A DNA stretch of 18,768 nucleotides from CAZADA01 sp964526675. Lineage in GTDB: Bacteria; Pseudomonadota; Alphaproteobacteria; Caulobacterales; Maricaulaceae. This document shows, piece after piece, positions 13,247 to 18,768 of the stretch; position 1 is the first letter of the stretch; the number at the start of each line of letters is the position of its first letter. The notes under the pieces were generated by a model. It worked only from the letters and a program-made list of their open reading frames with translations. It ran no database searches and was not told the DNA's origin. Both the position numbers and the translations under genes were made by a program. The stretch spans positions 1-18,768 of the forward strand of contig CAZGLY010000053.1 in the NCBI GenBank assembly GCA_964526675.1, given 5' to 3'.

Positions 13247-16200
13247 ATGACCATTCGCATCGGGCTCACCCATCGAACGTCGTATCGCTATGACCGGCGT
13301 GTCGCGTTGGGACCGCAGACCATCCGCCTGCGGCCGGCGCCGCACACGCGCACGCCGATCGTGTCCTACAGCCAGACCATCAAACCGGCCGGGCATTTCC
13401 TGAACTGGCAACAAGATCCGTTTGGGAACTACCAGGCGCGCGCGGTGTTCCCGGAGAAGACCGATCACTTTGAGGTCGTGATTGATCTCGTCGCCGACAT
13501 GATCGCGATCAATCCGTTTGATTTTTTCCTCGACGAAGACGCGTTCCACGCCCCGTTCACCTATGGCGCGGAACTGAAGAAGGATCTCGCGCCGTACTTG
13601 GAGGTCGACGCGGCCGGCGATCGGTTCGACGCCATGGCTGCGGACGCCAAAGCGGCGTGGACCCGCGGGGAACGGGGCGCTGATCAGCGTACGGTCGACC
13701 TGCTGGTGGAGCTGAACCAGACGATCCAGCACGCCGTCTCCTACATCGTGCGGATGGAGCCAGGTGTTCAGAGCCCGGAGGAAACGCTCAAGCTTGGACG
13801 CGGCTCATGCCGCGATTCCGCATGGCTTTTGGTGAATGTGCTGCGTCATGTCGGCGTCGCGGCGCGGTTTGTGTCCGGCTATCTCGTGCAGTTGGCGCCC
13901 GACGAGAAGAGTCTTGAGGGGCCGTCCGGCCCGGCGACCGACTTCACGGACCTGCACGCCTGGGCCGAGGCGTTCGTCCCTGGCGCCGGTTGGATCGGCC
14001 TTGATCCAACATCAGGATTGTTCGCGGGCGAAGGCCACATCCCCCTCGCCGCGACGCCCACGCCCCAATCCGCCGCGCCGATCGCCGGCGGGTTGGACGA
14101 GTGCGAGGTCACCTTTGATTTCGCGATGGACGTCAAACGCTTGGAGGAGCCGGCGCGGATCACCAAGCCGTTCACCGAGAGCGATTGGGCGGCGCTCGAC
14201 GCCGCGGGCGCGACGGTGGATTCCCACCTCACAGCCATGGACGTGCGCCTCACCCAGGGCGGCGAGCCCACCTTCATCGCCGCCACAGACCGCGACGCGC
14301 CGGAGTGGACGATCGAGGCCGTGGGCCCCACCAAGCGTGATTACGCGGACCGGTTGGCCCGACGGCTGATGGTCCGGTTCGCGCCCGGCGGGCTCCTCAC
14401 CCACGGCCAGGGCAAATGGTATCCCGGCGAGCCTCTGCCCCGCTGGGCCTTCGGCGTGACATGGCGCGCCGACGGCGCGCCGCTCTGGAACAACCCGACG
14501 CTGATCAGCGGCGAGCAGGGAACCGAGGCGGACGCCGTGGACGCGCATCGCTTCGCCGAAGCCCTGGCCCGCACGCTCGATCTTCACCCCGCCTACGCCC
14601 AACCTCTCTACGAAGATCCGGCGGAGTATCTGCTCGCGGAAGCGCAATTGCCGACCAATCTCACGGCGGAGACCAACCAGCTTGATGACCCGGTCGAGCG
14701 CGCGCGGCTGGCCCGGGTGTTCGACCGAGGGCTGTCGGCGCCGTCGGCGTTTGTGCTGCCCCTCCAACCCGCCCAGGCCGACGCGACCCAGGGGCGCACG
14801 ACCGCCTGGCTGTCTGAGATTTGGCGGACCCGCCGAGGGCGTTTGTACCTCATGCCGGGGGACAGCCCCGCCGGTTTCCGCCTGCCGATCGCGGCGCTGC
14901 CTTACGTGCCGCCGGACGCGTATCCGCATGTGATGGAGGTGGATCCGTTCGCGCCGCGCGGACCGCTCCCCGCGCCGCGCATTCGTCGCCAGACCCCCGC
15001 GCGGGCGGCGGAAACCGTCGAGGAGGCGGACACGCCCGAGCCGAAGCCGGCCGCCCGCGACCATCGTGGTCCATCCCGCTCTGACGGCCCGTCCCGAGGG
15101 CCGGCCGTCGTCTCGCCGCAAGCCGACGGGCCGCCGCCTCGCAACGGAGGGCCGCCCGTGCGCACGGCGCTGGTGGTCGAGCCGCGGGACGGCCACGTGC
15201 AGGTGTTTCTTCCGCCGGTCGGCTCTGCCGAAGCGTTTGTCGAGCTGTTGGCCGCGATCGAAGACGTCGCGGAGACGCTGGACCAGCCGGTGCGGGTGGA
15301 GGGGTATTCCCCGCCGCGGGATCCCCGCTTCGAGACCTTCCAAGTCACGCCGGATCCCGGCGTCGTCGAGGTGAACATCCAACCGTCCGCCAGTTGGGAC
15401 GCGTTGCGCGACAAAACCCAAGCGCTCTACGAGGAAGCGCGCGCCTGCGGCTTGGACGCCTCAGGCTTTATGGTCGACGGCCGCCCCACGGGCTCCGGCG
15501 GGGGCGCCCACGTGACCCTGGGGGGCGCGAGCGCGGCCGACAGTCCGTTCCTGCGCCGGCCAGACGTGCTTGGGTCGCTCATTCGGTTTTGGCAGAACCA
15601 CCCAGCGATGAGCTACTTCTTCGCGGGCCTGTTCCTCGGCCCGACAAGCCAAGCGCCGCGGGTCGATGAGGCGCGTGACGACAGCCTCTATGAGCTTGAG
15701 ATCGCGCTCAATCAGTTGCCAGGACCGGAGCAACGCGATTTCCCGCCATGGCTGGTGGACCGGGTGCTGCGGCATCTCCTGGTGGACGTCACAGGCAACA
15801 CCCACCGCGCGGAGATTTGCATCGACAAGCTCTACTCCCCCGACGGCCCGAACGGCCGCTTGGGGCTGGTGGAGTTCCGCGCCTTCGAAATGCCGCCGCA
15901 TTGGCGGATGAACGTTGCTCAACAGCTGGTTCTCCGCGCGCTCATCGCGTGGTTCTGGAAAACGCCTTACACCGCGCCGCTCACCCCGTTCGGAACGGCG
16001 CTGCACGACCGCTTTATGCTGCCGGACGTTCTGTGGGCGGACTTTGGCGCGGCCTTGCGCAAGATCGAAGCCGGCCTTGGCGTGCGCATCGAACGGGAAT
16101 GGTTCCGAGCGCAGTATGATTTTCGCTTTCCGCTCGCCGGGCGGATCGAGCATGACGGCGTCGTGCTCGCGTTGCGCAGCGCGTTGGAGCCTTGGCCGGT

Positions 16201-16678
16201 TTTGGGGGAAGAGGGCACCGCCGCCGGGGTGGCGCGCTTTGTCGATTCCTCGCTCGAGCGGGTGCAAGTCAGCGTGGAGGGCGCGTTTGACGGGGTCAGC
16301 CTCCAAGCCGCCTGCAACGGGCGGCTTCTCCCTCTCCAGCCCGGCGAACGCGCGGACCAGCGCCTCTGCGGCGTGCGCTTCCGCACATGGCTGCCGGCGT
16401 CAGCGCTGCACCCAACCATCTATCCCCATGGGCCGTTGATCTTTGATCTGGTTGATCCGAGAGCCGGGCGCGCGCTCGCGGGCTGCACCTATCACGCCAC
16501 CCACCCTGGGGGACGCAACTTCGAAACGCGCCCGGTGAACGCGCTCGAAGCCGAGGGCCGTCGGCTGGCGCGGTTCCAGCCGTTCGGCCACACGCCGGGC
16601 CCGATCAGCACCGTTCCCGCCGGCGTCGATCCACGGTTTCCCTGGACACTGGACTTGCGACGCACGGGCCCCGCCTAA
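13247..16678 (+). CDS. Transglutaminase-like / DUF2126 predicted amidoligase
   Basis: A 1143-residue two-enzyme protein. Residues 1-100 match the bacterial transglutaminase N-terminal beta domain (MTIRIGLTHRTSYRYDR). A papain-like transglutaminase core follows with its triad intact: Cys188 in GRGSCRDSAW, His237 in DLHAWAEAF and Asp253 in GLDPTSG. From about 305 to the end lies DUF2126, predicted to be an amidoligase; its opening motif TQGGEPTFIA is at 336-345, and later blocks include GGGAHVTLGG and NHPAMSYFFAGLFLGPTSQ. About residues 568-640 form a Pro/Arg/Asp-rich linker that splits DUF2126. Such proteins regularly accompany cpATP-grasp, alpha-E and Anbu genes. With Anbu it suggests a make-and-cleave pathway for an amide-linked product (inference). 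It is convergent with bcsC. Confidence 0.92.
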   Translation: MTIRIGLTHRTSYRYDRRVALGPQTIRLRPAPHTRTPIVSYSQTIKPAGHFLNWQQDPFGNYQARAVFPEKTDHFEVVIDLVADMIAINPFDFFLDEDAFHAPFTYGAELKKDLAPYLEVDAAGDRFDAMAADAKAAWTRGERGADQRTVDLLVELNQTIQHAVSYIVRMEPGVQSPEETLKLGRGSCRDSAWLLVNVLRHVGVAARFVSGYLVQLAPDEKSLEGPSGPATDFTDLHAWAEAFVPGAGWIGLDPTSGLFAGEGHIPLAATPTPQSAAPIAGGLDECEVTFDFAMDVKRLEEPARITKPFTESDWAALDAAGATVDSHLTAMDVRLTQGGEPTFIAATDRDAPEWTIEAVGPTKRDYADRLARRLMVRFAPGGLLTHGQGKWYPGEPLPRWAFGVTWRADGAPLWNNPTLISGEQGTEADAVDAHRFAEALARTLDLHPAYAQPLYEDPAEYLLAEAQLPTNLTAETNQLDDPVERARLARVFDRGLSAPSAFVLPLQPAQADATQGRTTAWLSEIWRTRRGRLYLMPGDSPAGFRLPIAALPYVPPDAYPHVMEVDPFAPRGPLPAPRIRRQTPARAAETVEEADTPEPKPAARDHRGPSRSDGPSRGPAVVSPQADGPPPRNGGPPVRTALVVEPRDGHVQVFLPPVGSAEAFVELLAAIEDVAETLDQPVRVEGYSPPRDPRFETFQVTPDPGVVEVNIQPSASWDALRDKTQALYEEARACGLDASGFMVDGRPTGSGGGAHVTLGGASAADSPFLRRPDVLGSLIRFWQNHPAMSYFFAGLFLGPTSQAPRVDEARDDSLYELEIALNQLPGPEQRDFPPWLVDRVLRHLLVDVTGNTHRAEICIDKLYSPDGPNGRLGLVEFRAFEMPPHWRMNVAQQLVLRALIAWFWKTPYTAPLTPFGTALHDRFMLPDVLWADFGAALRKIEAGLGVRIEREWFRAQYDFRFPLAGRIEHDGVVLALRSALEPWPVLGEEGTAAGVARFVDSSLERVQVSVEGAFDGVSLQAACNGRLLPLQPGERADQRLCGVRFRTWLPASALHPTIYPHGPLIFDLVDPRAGRALAGCTYHATHPGGRNFETRPVNALEAEGRRLARFQPFGHTPGPISTVPAGVDPRFPWTLDLRRTGPA

Positions 16679-16681
16679 CCG

Positions 16682-16695
16682 CCGCTCTTCAGCGG
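16682..16695. terminator. Small hairpin between convergent genes
   Basis: CCGCT (16682-16686), loop CTTC and AGCGG (16691-16695) form a compact stem four bases past the transglutaminase/DUF2126 stop, in the 45-bp gap before the bcsC stop. The tight tetraloop favours folding, but no T-run follows. Confidence 0.35.
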
Positions 16696-16723
16696 GGAAC
16701 GCCGCAACGCCCCAAGCCGCCGG

Positions 16724-18768
16724 TCACCGCACGCCGAAATTGTACTTGATGCCAAAGCGCGCCGCGACCTCTTCGAAGTCGGCCGTGCGATCCAAGCGCC
16801 CCTGAGCCGCGAACGACAGATAAGGCGTCACCCGATACTCGAAGTCCATGTCCGCCGACAAAGCCAAATTGGTTTCGCTGGTCGCGTCGTAGGTGAGGTC
16901 AGGGATCTCCGCGAGATCGAACTCCACGGCGTCCTCGATCGCGACTTCGAGCAAGGCTGCGTTGAGGTCCGGGCGATCCGGGAAGAAGTCTTCCTCATCT
17001 TCGGAGAAGAACTGGATGCCGAACGAGGCCCCCGCATCCACCCGGATGCGTCCATCGTCACGTCCATACCGCACCGGGATCTGGGCGGTGATGAAGGTTT
17101 GCGGACTGAAGTAGCCGCCATGGCCGAACGTGAAGAACCGGCGGTTGTCTTCATACCCCAGATACGTCAGCGCCACGCCCGTGCGCACCGACTGCTCGTC
17201 CTGTCGCAGGACCTCGAACAAGCCCCCGGCGTCCAGTTGGTAGCCGGTGTTCGTCTCGAGATTCTCGCCATCGACAACGGAAATCGCGCCCGTGGCGTAG
17301 ATGAGGCTCACCGGCGAGGCGATGGAGAGCCCCAGGCTCGCGCGATTGTCCACGGCCGCGCCAAACACTTCGCCCGTCACGGGGTCTTCAAGACCCGCGT
17401 AGGACAACACGCTGTCAATCTTCGCCCGACGGCTGCCAGAGGCGGTAAAGCCGAAGCCGTTCTCGAAGGTGTGGGAGAAGGACACCCCGCCGACCGCGTT
17501 CACAAACTCAAAGCCCAATGGGGTGAGGCCGACGTCCGCCTTCAGGCCGCCGATCTGATACGCGCCGCTGAACGCCACGCCGCCGGCGTCGGAGATGTCG
17601 TCGGGGGCTTCGCGCTCAGCCGCTTCAACCAGGCCCAGAAACCCAAAGAAACGGGTCGTTAGCGGATCATCGCCCAGCTCGCCGGACGTCAGGAACACCG
17701 GTGTGGCGCCGACGGACAAACGCCCCCCGGCCGGGACCGTGAGGATCGCCGGCGCGTTGAACTCCGTGACTTGGCTCAACCCCTCATCACCGCTCCGGAA
17801 GCGGAAACCGAGGTTGGACCCGCTGGTGGGGAACTTTTGCGCCTGAAGCTCCGCCAACTCCCAATCGTAGTCGGAGTAATCCGCGGCCGCGGCGGCGCGC
17901 GGCGCGCGGGCGGCAGCGGATGTCGGGCGAGAGTCATCCACCGACCGCAGCCGGCGGCGGAAACTGTCCGCCGACAGATCCCGCGACCCCGTGGGCGATT
18001 GCAGATCCTGAGGCTCGCCGACCTGGTAGCGGGTCGGCCGCGGTCGCGGCGGATCCTGCAGGAACACGCTCGGCCGCACGGCCCCCGTCATCGCGTCTTG
18101 GCGAACCATGAACGCAATGGGCTGCACCCCATCGAGGGCAGGATCTTGGACCGCATCACCGCCGAGCCGCGGAACAGGGCCGCGCCCCGCCGCGTCGGGA
18201 CCCAAGCCCCAGGAACTTGTTAAGCCGTCCTCCGTCAAAGGCGCACCCTGGATCTGCGACGTTTGCCCGTTGCGGAAAGGATTGCTGACCCGCGGCGGAC
18301 CGCTGCTCGCAAAGGCGCCGTCGAGCGGGTTGGAGGGCTGGAGACCCAGCTCCGCCTCAAGCATGCGCGCCTTCTCGGTGGCGTCGATGGCGGTGCGGAT
18401 GTCGCCCGCCGCCTTCGCCACGTCGGCCACGAGTTGGTAAAGCCCCGGGTCATCCGGCGACAGCATCAGCGCGGAGTCCAAAAGGTCCGCCGCCACGCGC
18501 AGCCGGCCGGCCTGGATCGCCGCGCCCACGGCGCCGCGCAACGCGTCGCGGTCGGCAGGATCGACGTCCAGCGCGAAACGATAGCCTTCCAGCCCGCCAT
18601 CGAAATCGCCAGCCCGAACACGGATTTCCGCAACCGTGCGCAGCGCGGGGGAATGCACAGGGTTGGAGCCCAACACCGCGTCGACATAATCGTTCGCGCG
18701 CCCAAAATCGCCCGACGCCATCGTCTCGCGCGCCAGCGCAACGAGATAATCGTCATAGACGCGCGCCA
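16724..18768 (-). CDS. bcsC: Cellulose synthase outer-membrane protein BcsC, C-terminal 680 residues (partial)
   Basis: The carboxy-terminal part of BcsC, which guides the growing glucan through periplasmic TPR repeats and an outer-membrane beta-barrel. The frame is open to the window edge, so the signal peptide and most TPRs are missing (the full family length exceeds 1100). The visible first 150 residues are TPR helices (MASGDFGRANDYVDAVLGSN onward). A Pro/Arg/Ser-rich linker of about 140 residues follows. Residues about 300-680 are the BcsC C-terminal barrel domain, recognised by TPLGFEFVNAVGGVSF, SVLSYAGLEDPVTGEVFG and FFTFGHGGYFSPQTF. The chain ends KYNFGVR, ending in Arg rather than the aromatic residue common in outer-membrane proteins. 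Neighbouring bcsA/B genes are expected to the right, outside the window. It is convergent with the transglutaminase/DUF2126 gene and functionally separate from it. Confidence 0.9.
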   Translation of the reverse strand, partial: ARVYDDYLVALARETMASGDFGRANDYVDAVLGSNPVHSPALRTVAEIRVRAGDFDGGLEGYRFALDVDPADRDALRGAVGAAIQAGRLRVAADLLDSALMLSPDDPGLYQLVADVAKAAGDIRTAIDATEKARMLEAELGLQPSNPLDGAFASSGPPRVSNPFRNGQTSQIQGAPLTEDGLTSSWGLGPDAAGRGPVPRLGGDAVQDPALDGVQPIAFMVRQDAMTGAVRPSVFLQDPPRPRPTRYQVGEPQDLQSPTGSRDLSADSFRRRLRSVDDSRPTSAAARAPRAAAAADYSDYDWELAELQAQKFPTSGSNLGFRFRSGDEGLSQVTEFNAPAILTVPAGGRLSVGATPVFLTSGELGDDPLTTRFFGFLGLVEAAEREAPDDISDAGGVAFSGAYQIGGLKADVGLTPLGFEFVNAVGGVSFSHTFENGFGFTASGSRRAKIDSVLSYAGLEDPVTGEVFGAAVDNRASLGLSIASPVSLIYATGAISVVDGENLETNTGYQLDAGGLFEVLRQDEQSVRTGVALTYLGYEDNRRFFTFGHGGYFSPQTFITAQIPVRYGRDDGRIRVDAGASFGIQFFSEDEEDFFPDRPDLNAALLEVAIEDAVEFDLAEIPDLTYDATSETNLALSADMDFEYRVTPYLSFAAQGRLDRTADFEEVAARFGIKYNFGVR

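Noticed and set aside
14012..15421. A 469-codon minus-strand frame opposite the transglutaminase/DUF2126 gene
   Set aside because: This is a shadow frame; its Arg/Gly-rich composition and absence of motifs contrast with the intact plus-strand enzyme domains.
1..18768. Mobile elements, tRNA or rRNA genes, CRISPR arrays
   Set aside because: I saw no transposase or integrase motifs, terminal repeats, tRNA-like cloverleaf segments or regularly spaced repeats.

Overview
The window is GC-rich bacterial DNA, densely coded on both strands and without RNA genes, insertion sequences or CRISPR arrays. The protein families (PrpE, an LhgO-like oxidase, an HlyD/TolC exporter set, the Anbu peptidase with its usual partners, and BcsC) suggest a free-living proteobacterium. 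My best guess is an alphaproteobacterium, but nothing here fixes the genus. Third codon positions are strongly G/C, which creates many long antisense open frames; these are treated as shadows.

Layout, left to right. (1) 1-381 (-): the N-terminal part of an unrecognised membrane protein, cut by the window edge. (2) 690-2585 (+): prpE, propionyl-CoA synthetase, convergent with (3) 2622-3725 (-), an FAD-dependent oxidoreductase of the L-2-hydroxyglutarate oxidase type. (4) 3955-9855 (+): a tight four-gene operon holding an ABC-exporter-shaped protein with a decayed ATPase domain, an HlyD-type adaptor (8-bp gap), a TolC-type outer-membrane channel (ATGA overlap), and a GNAT/carbon-nitrogen hydrolase fusion (29-bp gap). 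(5) 9866-13110 (-): Anbu, alpha-E protein and circularly permuted ATP-grasp protein, transcribed as cpATP-grasp > alpha-E > Anbu. (6) 13247-16678 (+): a large transglutaminase/DUF2126 (predicted amidoligase) protein, divergent from group 5 across a 136-bp region. (7) 16724 to the right edge (-): the C-terminal part of BcsC, the cellulose-export outer-membrane protein, so a bcs operon probably continues beyond the window.

Two systems stand out. The first is the 3955-9855 operon: a complete type I secretion layout (inner membrane, adaptor, outer membrane) whose only ATPase has lost the Walker A lysine, the Walker B acid, the catalytic glutamate, the LSGGQ signature and the H-loop histidine, yet is full length and translationally linked to its partners. 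Its last gene is an acetyltransferase-nitrilase fusion with an intact Glu-Lys-Cys triad. The second is the Anbu cluster (Anbu, alpha-E, cpATP-grasp, transglutaminase/DUF2126), a recurrent gene set predicted to make or tag peptides and then cut them, whose substrate is, to my knowledge, unknown. The two operons run tail to tail and are separated by 10 bp; one perfect 7-bp hairpin contains both stop codons.

Intergenic regions are short. They carry several inverted repeats that may act as operators or terminators, and these are listed at modest confidence because no T-tract terminators are present.
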